Shown in pieces: positions 8,778 to 20,901 of a DNA stretch of 64,000 nucleotides. Location: contig NZ_BMYO01000001.1 of assembly GCF_014652315.1 (NCBI RefSeq), positions 496,001-560,000 on the forward strand, in the 5' to 3' direction. The notes under the pieces were generated by a model that was not told the DNA's origin, did no database searches, and saw only the letters and a program-made list of their open reading frames with translations. Both the position numbers and the translations under genes were made by a program. The stretch comes from Jeongeupia chitinilytica. GTDB taxonomy: Bacteria; Pseudomonadota; Gammaproteobacteria; Burkholderiales; Chitinibacteraceae. Within the stretch, counting starts at the first letter, position 1. Every line of letters starts with the position of its first letter.

Positions 8778-9494
8778 TCACTCGGTCGTACTGGCGTTCC
8801 AGAACACCTGCTTCACATAGGGGCGGGCGACGAGCAGCGTGCTGATCCGCTCGAGTTCGCGCGAATCGACCGAGGTCGACTGCAGTGTCGCGGTGATCTC
8901 GACGTCGTCGTCGCCGAACGGCTCGATCTCGAGGTCACCGAGCGGGTAGTCGGCCTGCTCGAGCAGGGCTTCGAGTTCGACCAGCATCTGCTTCTGGCGG
9001 TCGTCGGCGACGATCATGCACAGCTGGTAGGTGACTTCGCTGCGCGCGTCGTCGATCGGCAGCCGGTTGATCCGGTTGACCACCGGGCGCAGCAGTGTGT
9101 TCGACGCGATCACGAAAGCGGCGGCGAGCACCGCTTCGGCGATCAGATCGGCGCCGGCGCAGGCACCGACCGCGGCCGAACCCCACAGCGTCGCCGCGGT
9201 GTTCAGGCCGCGCACGTTCAGCCCTTCCTTCATGATCGTGCCGGCGCCGAGGAAGCCGACGCCGGACACGACGTAAGCGACGACGCGCACCGCGCCGCCG
9301 CTGCCGTCGAGCCGGTAGGCCATGTCGACGAAGATCGCCGCGCCGACGGCGACCAGCGTGTTGGTGCGCAGCCCGGCGGTGCGCTGCCGGTACTGGCGCT
9401 CGAAACCGATCACCGAACCGAGCACGAAGGCGGTGACGAGGCTGACTAGCGAATCGAGCAGCGCCGGCAGGTTGAACTGGATGATGGCTTGCAT
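8778..9494 (-). CDS. mgtC: MgtC/SapB family protein
   Basis: Inner-membrane protein, 238 residues, with about five hydrophobic segments carrying the MgtC core (FVLGSVIGFERQYRQRTAGLRTNTLVAVGAAIFVDM) and GVGFLGAGTIMKEG. A soluble C-terminal ACT-like half starts near RSEVTYQLCMIV. In enteric bacteria MgtC supports growth in low magnesium and limits F-type ATP synthase. I chose ATG 9494, which has GGAG upstream and the family start (MQAIIQFNLP). An in-frame extension to 9656 has no similarity and overlaps a structured leader. It lies downstream of the magnesium P-type ATPase on the same strand. Confidence 0.9.
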   Translation of the reverse strand: MQAIIQFNLPALLDSLVSLVTAFVLGSVIGFERQYRQRTAGLRTNTLVAVGAAIFVDMAYRLDGSGGAVRVVAYVVSGVGFLGAGTIMKEGLNVRGLNTAATLWGSAAVGACAGADLIAEAVLAAAFVIASNTLLRPVVNRINRLPIDDARSEVTYQLCMIVADDRQKQMLVELEALLEQADYPLGDLEIEPFGDDDVEITATLQSTSVDSRELERISTLLVARPYVKQVFWNASTTE

Positions 9495-9509
9495 CGGCAG
9501 GCTCCATGG

Positions 9510-9535
9510 AAAAACGGCGCGGATCAGGCGCCGTT
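9510..9535 (-). terminator. Terminator-like hairpin directly before the mgtC ribosome binding site (candidate attenuator)
   Basis: On the minus strand AACGGCGC and GCGCCGTT form a perfect 8-bp stem with a 7-nt loop, followed by five U residues. The GGAG and ATG of mgtC come a few bases later. A terminator here would block transcription from mgtA into mgtC, or from a leader promoter, unless an alternative fold prevents it. Control by magnesium or charged tRNA is inference. Confidence 0.7.
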
Positions 9536-9578
9536 GTTCTTCATTATGTGGATGTTTGATGACAGTCTCTGCGGGGCG

Positions 9579-9684
9579 CTGCGAATGAAACGCAGCGCAG
9601 CGGTGCTGGCAAGGCGTGTGCACGAAGACTGTACGTTCAGTACGGCGAGTGCGCACAACGCCGCCAGCAGCGTTTCATTCGCAG
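9579..9684. repeat. Long imperfect inverted repeat in the mgtA-mgtC intergenic leader
   Basis: CTGCGAATGAAACGC at 9579-9593 is the exact complement of 9670-9684. After a 10-base bulge the arms continue as TGCTGGC and then GGCG. The whole can fold into a hairpin of about 100 nt between the mgtA stop and the terminator-like hairpin before mgtC. It could be a regulatory leader RNA or a small palindromic repeat element. Confidence 0.75.
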
Positions 9685-9688
9685 AGCT

Positions 9689-12382
9689 TCATTGCCAGCC
9701 GTAGCGGCGGGCGTAGATGCCCTTGATCAACTGCGTCAGCACCATGTAGCCGAGCAGGATGCCGATCAGCCACGGGAAGTAGGACAGCGGCAGCGCCTGC
9801 AGCTTGAAGTAGCCGGCCAGCGGGCCCATCGGCAGGAAGATGCCGATCGCCATGATCGCCGCCGTCATCGCCAGCAGCGGCCATGCGGCGCGGCTCTGGA
9901 TGAACGGGATCTTGCGGGTGCGGATCATGTGCACGATCAGCGTCTGCGACAGCAGGCCGACGACGAACCAGCCGGACTGGAACAGCGTCTGGTGCTCGGG
10001 CGAGTTCGCGCCGAACACCTTCCACATCAGCACGAAGGTCAGGATGTCGAAAATCGAGCTGATCGGCCCGAAGCACACCATGAAGCGCGTCAGTTCGTCC
10101 GGGTTCCAGCGTTGCGGTTTCTGCAGCAGCTCGTCATCGACGTTGTCGAACGGGATGGCGATCTGCGAGATGTCGTACAGCAGGTTCTGCACCAGCAGGT
10201 GCATCGGCAGCATCGGCAGGAACGGGATGAAGGCACTGGCGACCAGCACGCTGAACACGTTGCCGAAGTTCGAGCTGGCGGTCATCTTGATGTACTTGAG
10301 CATGTTGGCGAAGGTCTTGCGGCCTTCGGTCACGCCCTGTTCGAGCACCATCAGGCTCTTTTCCAGCAGGATCAGGTCGGCGGCTTCCTTGGCGATGTCG
10401 ACGGCCGAATCGACCGAGATGCCGATGTCGGCGGCACGCAGCGCCGGCGCGTCGTTGATGCCGTCGCCCATGAAGCCGACGACGTGGCCGCGCTCGCGCA
10501 GCAGCCGGACGATGCGCTCCTTGTGCATCGGCGTCAGCTTGGCGAACACCGTTGCGGCTTCGGCCACGACCGACAGCTGCAGGTCGCTCATCGCATCGAT
10601 CCTGTCGCCGAGCACGACACCGTTCACCGTCAGCCCGACCTCGCGGCAGACCTTGAGCGTCACCAGTTCGTTGTCGCCGGTCAGCACCTTGACGTCGATG
10701 CCCACGGCCTTCAGCGCCTTCAGCGCCGGTGCGGTGCTTTCCTTCGGCGGATCGAGGAAGGCGATGTAGCCGGCGAGCACCAGTTCGCGCTCGTCGGCGA
10801 CGCCATAGTTCGTCACGTCCAGAGGGACCGGCTTGCTGGCAACGGCGACGACGCGCAGGCCTTCGCGGTTCAGCCCGGCCGCGACGTCGCGGATCCGCGT
10901 CAGCAGGCCGGCCGAGAGTGGCAGCGTCTCGTCACCGTGACGAACGTGCGTGCATGCGGCGAGCACTTCCTCGAGCGCGCCCTTGCAGATCAGCAGTTGC
11001 TGCGCGTCGCGCTGCTTCACCACCACCGACATCCGGCGGCGGACGAAATCGAACGGCACCTCGTCGACTTTTTCCCAGCCGTGGTCGGTGTCGAACTCGG
11101 CCTGCAGCTCGGCGTGTTCGAGCACGGCAACGTCGAGCAGGTTCTTCAGCCCGGTCTGGTAGGCGCTGTTCAGGTAGGCCATGTCGAGCACCGTATCGAA
11201 GCGCTCGCCCCACGCGTCGGTGTGGCGTTCGAGCGCGATCCGGTCCTGCGTCAGCGTGCCGGTCTTGTCGGTGCAGAGGATGTCCATTGCGCCGAAGTTC
11301 TGGATCGCATCGAGCCGCTTGACGATGACCTGCTTGCGGCTCAGTACCACCGCGCCCTTGGCCAGCGTCGACGTGACGATCATCGGCAGCATTTCCGGCG
11401 TCAGACCGACGGCGATCGACAGCGCGAACAGCGCGGCCTCGGTCCAGTCGCCCTTGGTGAAGCCGTTGATGAACAGCACCAGCGGCGCCATCACGAACAT
11501 GAAGCGGATCAGCACCCAGCTGACCTTGTTCACGCCGGCCTGGAACTGCGTCGGCGCGCGGTCCTGCGCGGTGACCTTCTCGGCCAGCGCGCCGAAATAG
11601 GTCCGGTTGCCGGTGCCGATCACCAGTGCCGTGGCCGAACCGCTGACGACGTTGGTGCCCATGAAGCACAGGTTGGCCAGCGCCAGCGGGTTGCGTTCGG
11701 CAGGGTCGGGCTGGTCGGCGAACTTCTCGACCGGTAGCGATTCGCCGGTCAGCGCGGCCTGGCTGACGAACAGGTCCTTGGCGGCGAGCACGCGCAGGTC
11801 GGCCGGAATCATGTCGCCGGCCGAGAGCTGGACGATGTCGCCCGGCACCAAGTCACGAATCGGCAGTTCCAGCCGGACACCGTCGCGCAGCACCGTCGCG
11901 GTGTTGCTGACCATGGCCTTGAGCCGGTCGGCGGCGCTGTTCGAGCGCTTTTCCTGGACGAAGCGCAGCACCGTCGAGATGCCGACCATGGTGGCGATGA
12001 CGACGGTCGCCTTCATGTCGTCGGTCGCCGCCGAGATCAGCGCCAGCACGGTCAGCAGCACGTTGAACGGATTGCGGTAGCACAGCCACAGGTGGGTCGA
12101 CCACGGCATCGGCTTTTCGTGCTCGACCTCGTTCGGGCCGGTGCGTTCGCGTTTGGCTTCGGCCGCATCGGAGGCGAGGCCGTCGGTGCGGCTGCCGAGC
12201 CGCTTGAGCGCCGCGACCGGCACGAGGTGGGCGAGGGCGATCAGCCGCTCGGACAGTTGCGACGAGACCGTCTGGCCGACCGCCTGGCCGCGCAGCAGGT
12301 CGAGCAGCGCCAGCCGGCGCAGTTGGCGGGCCGACAGGCCCTTTTGCAGGAGCGCGAGAACGCGCAGTTTGAGAAAACGCAT
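9689..12382 (-). CDS. mgtA: Magnesium-translocating P-type ATPase (MgtA/MgtB type)
   Basis: Inner-membrane pump that imports Mg2+ at the cost of ATP, 897 residues, normal length for P3B ATPases. The order is an N-terminal cytosolic helix region, the actuator domain with ALTGESLPVEK, the phosphorylation motif CTDKTGTLTQD, the hinge GDGINDAPALRAADIG (about residues 640-660), and a C-terminal membrane bundle ending LIKGIYARRYGWQ. It is followed by mgtC on the same strand and preceded by a leader of up to about 350 bases. The pair resembles the low-magnesium mgt operons of enteric bacteria but with the ATPase first. Confidence 0.93.
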   Translation of the reverse strand: MRFLKLRVLALLQKGLSARQLRRLALLDLLRGQAVGQTVSSQLSERLIALAHLVPVAALKRLGSRTDGLASDAAEAKRERTGPNEVEHEKPMPWSTHLWLCYRNPFNVLLTVLALISAATDDMKATVVIATMVGISTVLRFVQEKRSNSAADRLKAMVSNTATVLRDGVRLELPIRDLVPGDIVQLSAGDMIPADLRVLAAKDLFVSQAALTGESLPVEKFADQPDPAERNPLALANLCFMGTNVVSGSATALVIGTGNRTYFGALAEKVTAQDRAPTQFQAGVNKVSWVLIRFMFVMAPLVLFINGFTKGDWTEAALFALSIAVGLTPEMLPMIVTSTLAKGAVVLSRKQVIVKRLDAIQNFGAMDILCTDKTGTLTQDRIALERHTDAWGERFDTVLDMAYLNSAYQTGLKNLLDVAVLEHAELQAEFDTDHGWEKVDEVPFDFVRRRMSVVVKQRDAQQLLICKGALEEVLAACTHVRHGDETLPLSAGLLTRIRDVAAGLNREGLRVVAVASKPVPLDVTNYGVADERELVLAGYIAFLDPPKESTAPALKALKAVGIDVKVLTGDNELVTLKVCREVGLTVNGVVLGDRIDAMSDLQLSVVAEAATVFAKLTPMHKERIVRLLRERGHVVGFMGDGINDAPALRAADIGISVDSAVDIAKEAADLILLEKSLMVLEQGVTEGRKTFANMLKYIKMTASSNFGNVFSVLVASAFIPFLPMLPMHLLVQNLLYDISQIAIPFDNVDDELLQKPQRWNPDELTRFMVCFGPISSIFDILTFVLMWKVFGANSPEHQTLFQSGWFVVGLLSQTLIVHMIRTRKIPFIQSRAAWPLLAMTAAIMAIGIFLPMGPLAGYFKLQALPLSYFPWLIGILLGYMVLTQLIKGIYARRYGWQ

Positions 12383-12742
12383 ACGACTTCCCCGACCGGG
12401 ACGCGCGCAGGCGGCCCGGCTCGACGGGTCGTGAACGCACGGCGACGCAAGGCGTGCCGGACTGGCGCCGGACGCGCAAGGGCATCGTCGTGAACGTCAC
12501 GAACGAACAGAATTCAGGAAGGGAGAAGAACGGACCCGTCGGGCCCGGAAGACGCCACTACCCGCCAGATCGGCAAGGGCAGCAGCAGGGGAAGACCTGC
12601 GTTGACCTCGCCGCTAGCGACCGATGCAGGATCGGCAACTAGAACCACTTTCCACGAGGGAACTCCATCTCAAAAAGACCGGCGGAAGGTACGCCCGCAA
12701 CGCGGGGCTTGTCCACCCCTCATGCGGCCGTAACGGGAAAAT
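12383..12742 (-). promoter_or_regulatory. Upstream region of mgtA; possible structured magnesium-responsive leader
   Basis: There is no credible gene in these 360 bases. Read toward mgtA it contains a small hairpin (CCGAT with ATCGG, about 12620-12634), a GCAGG/CCTGC hairpin beside a CTGCTGCTGCCC run, and a CGTGA/TCACG hairpin near 12490. The stretch CGCTAGCGGCGAGG followed by CTGCTGCTGCCC faintly recalls the M-box Mg2+ riboswitch, but I cannot align the full consensus. The promoter of mgtA and the 3' end of the PPTase transcript must lie here. Confidence 0.35.
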
Positions 12743-13365
12743 TCACGCTGGCCGCAGCGCCAGTGTTGCGCGCCAGCCGCGCGCGTAATCGCTTGGCAAT
12801 ACCAGCGAAAAGGTGGTGATCGTGTCGTGAATGGCGGTCAACGACGGATGCCATTCGCACAGGTCGGTATGCGCGGCCTTGTTGCAGGCTTCCAGTGCCG
12901 ACCAGACGCTGGCGAAGGTACCGGCACGTTCCGGGAGGGGCGCAGCCGTCACGGCGGCGTGGCTGGCCGGCGGCAGGTAGAGCCGGGCGACGTCGTCCCA
13001 GTCATCCGGTAGCGCGATCGGACACAGGTCGACGCCGATCGCCGCGATGCCGTGTCCGGTCACCGGCGCCAGTGCGATCAGCGCGCAGCCGTTGCCGGAT
13101 GCGTGATTGCCGTAGGCGAGACTGACGTGAAAGCGCGCGTCGCCGGCGACGATCTGCGGCACGCGGTCCGGCCGCAGGTAGTCGGCGTGTGGCTGGCCCG
13201 ACCACGCGGCGGCCAGTGCGCAGGCGGCCCCGCGTGTCCCGACACGGGCGTCGCGCCGGTCGGCGGCGGCCGGCAGCAGGGCCAGCAGCGGAGTGCCATG
13301 CGGCGGGGTGCCATGCGGCGGGCGGTCTCTTGTCGCAAGTCGCGCCATTACCTCGTCGAACAGCG

Positions 13366-13375
<10 letters not shown>
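12743..13375 (-). CDS. 4'-phosphopantetheinyl transferase superfamily protein
   Basis: Predicted to attach the phosphopantetheine arm of CoA to the carrier domain of the adjoining NRPS-like protein, 210 residues. The magnesium-binding motif is GVDLCPI (Asp116). The second motif is WSALEACNKA (Glu162, Lys166), where the usual W-x-x-KEA has Leu in place of the first Lys, a deviation that may lower activity or mark a divergent subfamily. I chose GTG 13375, preceded by AGGAG, overlapping the NRPS stop; ATG 13348 is the alternative. A tandem HGTPP-HGTPL duplication lies at residues 21-30. Coupling and overlap strongly link it to the NRPS gene. Confidence 0.8.
13291..13320. repeat. Two tandem 15-bp units inside the PPTase gene
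   Basis: GTGCCATGCGGCGGG occurs twice back to back, adding five residues in frame (HGTPP repeated). Such units can expand or contract by slippage without shifting the frame. Confidence 0.85.
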
Positions 13376-17430
<4,055 letters not shown>

Positions 17431-17819
17431 CGTCTGGGTCTCGTGCAGTTTGCGGTGTAAGTGCGGCCCCTTGGCGAGCGGGAGCACGCCATGGTCGCAT
17501 CATCCTGCTGACGCGCCCCGGGCCACTGCTAAAACGCACGGTGCGCTGTTGCGCTGACGTCGGAAACGGAGAAATACGTACGGCCACGTAACGGCGGGTA
17601 CACCGGTGTGACGGCGCAGGGCCGCCGGACACGGCAGGGCATGCAGCGTGAATGTGCCGCTTGGCAAGCCCGCGCGGGCCGGCGACGATGGCCGCCTTTC
17701 GCGCATCGCCGTGTCGGGCGTGCGAAAGTGATTGCCGTCTGCCACGATACTGGCCATCTTCAAAAGACCCGCGTTGCCGTGACGGCAGCCGGGCGATTCC
17801 ACTTCCGGTAGAGACCCGC
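17431..17819. promoter_or_regulatory. Divergent promoter region between the NRPS-like gene and the MASE1 gene
   Basis: These 389 bases hold no convincing gene. Both flanking genes start here and read outward, so promoters for each should be present. A short palindrome, CGCAC-G-GTGCG, lies near 17530. I see no clear -35/-10 pair or known operator. Confidence 0.4.
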
Positions 17820-19106
17820 ATGCGCATGCCTTCGTTGCCCCGACTTGTCCTCTTCGTCGTCGTCTATGGACTGCTGGCGCTGTTCAGCATGAGCACGCGC
17901 GATCCGGTCACGCATTCGACTATCGTCTGGCCGGCGGCCGGCATTCTGCTGGGTACGCTGATGCTTGCGCCGTACCGGCAGTGGCCGGTCTGGGCGCTGG
18001 TGGCCGTGGCGCTGCACACCGGCATGGCACTGCTGCACGACCGGCCGCTGGCGGTGTCGCTGCTGCTGTCGGTGATCAACCTGCTGATCATGGCCGGCAT
18101 CGCCGGTGCATGGCGGCGCAGGGTGGACGAACCGGCATCGCTTACGCAGCCGGCCAGCCTGTTCTGGTTCGTGCTGCTGGTCCTCGTCGGCTGCATTGCG
18201 GGCGCCTACGTGTCGATTGCGGCGCTGCACGGTCTGGGCTTCGTGTCGGGCCGGCTGAATCCGCTGGTTTTCGCGATCTCGGACGGTGTCGGCGCGCTGA
18301 TCGGCGCACCGCTGGTCATCGCCTGGGCCGGCTTCCATCCGGCGCGCTCGGCCGGAGCCCCGCGGCGTACGGCCTGGCAGGGGCTGCTGGGCTTTGTCGC
18401 GCTGATCGTGTCGGCCGAGCTGGCCTTTGACGGCCCGACCGCGACCATGGTGCTCGAATCGACCAAGTACGAGCTTTCCTACCTGCCACTGCTGTTCGTC
18501 GTGCTGATCGCCATGGCCTGGCAGCGCCGCGGCATGACGCTGGCACTGGTCGTGCTGGCCGGCATTGCCGGGCTCAATACCTATCAGGGCGAGGGCCCGT
18601 TTGCCGCCTCGGCCGGCCTGCTCGGCAATCCCTTGCTGGAGGTCCAGCTCTATCTGGGCGCTGCGGCGCTGCTCGGCTTGCTGATGGCGGCGATGAACGC
18701 CAGCCGGGACGAGGCGCTGCGCGAGGCGCTGGCGTGGAAGGTTCGGTCGGAGGGCATGCTGATCGGCACCCGCCAGCTGATGTACGAGGTCGATCCGCGC
18801 AACGGCAACGCGGTGTGGGCCGGGCCGCTGGACGAGCTGCTCGGTCTTGCGCCGGCCGACCTGCCGACGCTGGCCGCGTTTCTCGAACGCGTGCATCCGG
18901 ACGATCGTGCGCGTGTCGCGGCCTACGCCGAGCAGCGCGGCAACGGCGATACGGGTGCGCTGACCCAGCGTTTCCGCTTCCTGACCGGATACAACGACTA
19001 CGTGATGCTGCAGGACATCGGTGCGCCGGTGATCGACTTTGACGATACCGTCTACCGGATCGATGGTCTGTTGCGTCTTGACGAGCACGGTGTCGAGCAG
19101 GGCTGA
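17820..19106 (+). CDS. MASE1 membrane sensor with C-terminal PAS-like domain, no output domain
   Basis: A 428-residue protein. The first about 290 residues form a MASE1 sensor of eight hydrophobic segments (STIVWPAAGILLGTLMLAPY, FAISDGVGALIGAPLVIAWAG, and a late YLPLLFVVLIAMAWQRRG). From about 315 a PAS_3-like fold follows (GTRQLMYEVDPRNGNAVWAGPLDELLG, HPDDRARVAAY, QRFRFLTGYNDYVMLQDIGAPVID). Related proteins continue into a GGDEF, EAL or kinase domain; this one stops after the PAS fold. ATG 17820 is the first Met of the MASE1 frame. The next gene, an alpha/beta hydrolase, starts 4 bases after the stop, so the two are almost certainly co-translated. Confidence 0.8.
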   Translation: MRMPSLPRLVLFVVVYGLLALFSMSTRDPVTHSTIVWPAAGILLGTLMLAPYRQWPVWALVAVALHTGMALLHDRPLAVSLLLSVINLLIMAGIAGAWRRRVDEPASLTQPASLFWFVLLVLVGCIAGAYVSIAALHGLGFVSGRLNPLVFAISDGVGALIGAPLVIAWAGFHPARSAGAPRRTAWQGLLGFVALIVSAELAFDGPTATMVLESTKYELSYLPLLFVVLIAMAWQRRGMTLALVVLAGIAGLNTYQGEGPFAASAGLLGNPLLEVQLYLGAAALLGLLMAAMNASRDEALREALAWKVRSEGMLIGTRQLMYEVDPRNGNAVWAGPLDELLGLAPADLPTLAAFLERVHPDDRARVAAYAEQRGNGDTGALTQRFRFLTGYNDYVMLQDIGAPVIDFDDTVYRIDGLLRLDEHGVEQG

Positions 19107-19110
19107 GCGC

Positions 19111-19926
19111 ATGGACGCCACCGAAGCCCGCAACCCGGTCGGGGTGCTGCTGGTCCACGGACTGGGCGGCACGCAGTACGACCTCGGTTCGCTGCACAAG
19201 ATCCTCAAGCGTGCCGGCGTCGAGGCGCACACGCTGACGCTGCCGGGGCACAGCGGCAAGCCCGAAGACCTGCTCGACGTGCGGGCCGAGGACTGGGTCG
19301 ACACGGTCGAGGCACGCTACCGCGAGTTGGCGGCACAGCACGAGACGCTGCACGTCGTCGCCATGTGCCTCGGTTCGCTGATTTCGGTCGAAGCGCTGAA
19401 GCGGATCGCGCAGCCGTCGGGCAAGCTCGTGCTGCTGGCGCCACCGGTGTTTCTCGATGGCTGGGCGACGCCGTGGTACTGGATCTTCCGCCACATCGTT
19501 TACCGGATACCGTACTTCGCCCGCGGCATGAAAATCGCCGAGGAAGAGCCGTTCGGCGTCAAGAACGATCTGGTGCGCAGCATCGTCAAGGCCAAGTTCG
19601 AGCGCGGCGACGATTTCCACTATCCGTGGGTGCCGTTGGCGTGCATCAAACAGGTCGACCGGCTGCGGCGCTGGGTGGCCAGGGGTCTCGATGCGATCCG
19701 CAGTCCGACGCTGATCATCCACGCCCGCGAGGACGACCTGACCAGTCCGCGGTCGGCCGAATTCCTCGTGCGGGAAATGGGCGGGATGGCGCGGATGGTG
19801 CTGCTGGAAAACAGCTACCACATGATCTGCGTCGACAACGATCGCGACCAGGTCGCGATCGAAATGCTGCGCCACCTCGATCTGGACGCATCGGTGGTCA
19901 AGGTGCGGAGCCGCGCGCGCGGCTGA
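19111..19926 (+). CDS. Alpha/beta hydrolase with cysteine at the nucleophile position
   Basis: A 271-residue alpha/beta-hydrolase. The oxyanion motif is HGLGG (residues 16-20). The nucleophile elbow reads AMCLGS (Cys86) where GxSxG is usual. The acid is Asp208 or Asp209 (HAREDD), and the base His237 (NSYHMI). A Cys nucleophile occurs in dienelactone hydrolases and PHA synthases, and in some thioester-handling enzymes; the overall sequence is nearer the lysophospholipase/carboxylesterase branch. It is coupled to the MASE1 gene and divergent from the NRPS-like locus. A role releasing or transferring an acyl or peptidyl thioester is conceivable but unproven. Confidence 0.8.
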   Translation: MDATEARNPVGVLLVHGLGGTQYDLGSLHKILKRAGVEAHTLTLPGHSGKPEDLLDVRAEDWVDTVEARYRELAAQHETLHVVAMCLGSLISVEALKRIAQPSGKLVLLAPPVFLDGWATPWYWIFRHIVYRIPYFARGMKIAEEEPFGVKNDLVRSIVKAKFERGDDFHYPWVPLACIKQVDRLRRWVARGLDAIRSPTLIIHAREDDLTSPRSAEFLVREMGGMARMVLLENSYHMICVDNDRDQVAIEMLRHLDLDASVVKVRSRARG

Positions 19927-19935
19927 CGGCGGGGT

Positions 19936-20901
19936 TTACCAGCGGCCGGCGCGGTAGGCCGACTCGATCAGGCGCACCGTGGCCGCGGCGTCGGCACCGG
20001 TCACCGGCATTGCCTGCCCGGCGGCCAGACTGTCGAGCCAGGCGTCGAGCTCCTGCCGGTAGGGGTCGGCGTCCGAAAAGGCGAGGTCGTCCAGCGTCAG
20101 CCCGGTCGGCGACGTCAGCCTGACCCGGGCCGGGTCGAACGCGACGTCGCTGCTGATCGTCGCGTGCTCGAACCGCAGGCAGAAACCATGGCTGTTGCCC
20201 GGGAAGGCCGTTCCGCCGAGGTAGTGCGCGCTGGCGCCATCGGCAAAACGCAGCTGCAGCGCGACGGTGTCCTCGATCTCGTGCGGTGACGGTTGCTGCT
20301 TGCCGATCTGGGTCTCGATCGACTCGGGTTCGCCAAGCAGCGTGCGCAACCAGTCGAGCTCGTGCGCGGCCACTTCGTACAGATAGCCGCCACTACCGGC
20401 GCGCTGGGCTTTCCACGGCGCGATGTTCAGAAAGTCGCGCTCCAGACGCCAGAACGACAGGTGCAGCGCACGTCCCAGCCGGCCGGCGCGGTAGAGGTCG
20501 GCGATCGCACGGTAGGGCTCGAACCAGCGCAGCACGTGGCCGACCATCAGCGGGACGTTTGCCGCGGCGGTTGCCGCGTTGATCGCCTCGCAGGCGGCGT
20601 TGCCCAGCGCCATCGGCTTTTCCAGAAACACGGCTTTGCCCGCGCCGGCCGCCCGGACCGCATTGTCGCAATGCTGCGCCGGCGGTGTGGCGATCAGGAC
20701 TGCGTCCAGCTCGGACAGTGCCAGCAGGGCCGCCTCGTCGGCACAGGCCCGGGCACCCAGCAGTGCCGCAGCCTTGGCGCTGCGCGCCGGGTCGACGTCG
20801 GTGACGGCGACGATGCGCGTACGACCGGTCTGGACGGCGGTACTGGCAAGAAACAGACCGAACTGGCCACAGCCGATCAATCCGAGACGCACACGGTTCA
20901 T
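19936..20901 (-). CDS. Gfo/Idh/MocA family oxidoreductase (first of a pair)
   Basis: A 321-residue NAD(P)-dependent oxidoreductase. The N-terminal Rossmann fold starts RLGLIGCGQFG; the catalytic-region motif is FLEKPMALG (EKP, about residues 95-97). A C-terminal alpha/beta domain carries YEVAAHELDWLRTLLG with the usual conserved His. Substrates in this family are sugars, inositols and related polyols; none can be assigned here. The start overlaps the stop of the next family member by 4 bases, so the two form an operon. Confidence 0.88.
   Translation of the reverse strand: MNRVRLGLIGCGQFGLFLASTAVQTGRTRIVAVTDVDPARSAKAAALLGARACADEAALLALSELDAVLIATPPAQHCDNAVRAAGAGKAVFLEKPMALGNAACEAINAATAAANVPLMVGHVLRWFEPYRAIADLYRAGRLGRALHLSFWRLERDFLNIAPWKAQRAGSGGYLYEVAAHELDWLRTLLGEPESIETQIGKQQPSPHEIEDTVALQLRFADGASAHYLGGTAFPGNSHGFCLRFEHATISSDVAFDPARVRLTSPTGLTLDDLAFSDADPYRQELDAWLDSLAAGQAMPVTGADAAATVRLIESAYRAGRW

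Noticed and set aside
9495..9656. 54-residue N-terminal extension of MgtC
   Set aside because: It overlaps the structured leader, lacks an SD, and MgtC homologues begin at the 9494 start.
9692..11737. 681-codon open frame antisense to mgtA
   Set aside because: It mirrors the P-type ATPase frame; residue composition (His, Arg, Gln, Asp-rich) is that of a GC-rich shadow and it has no family features.
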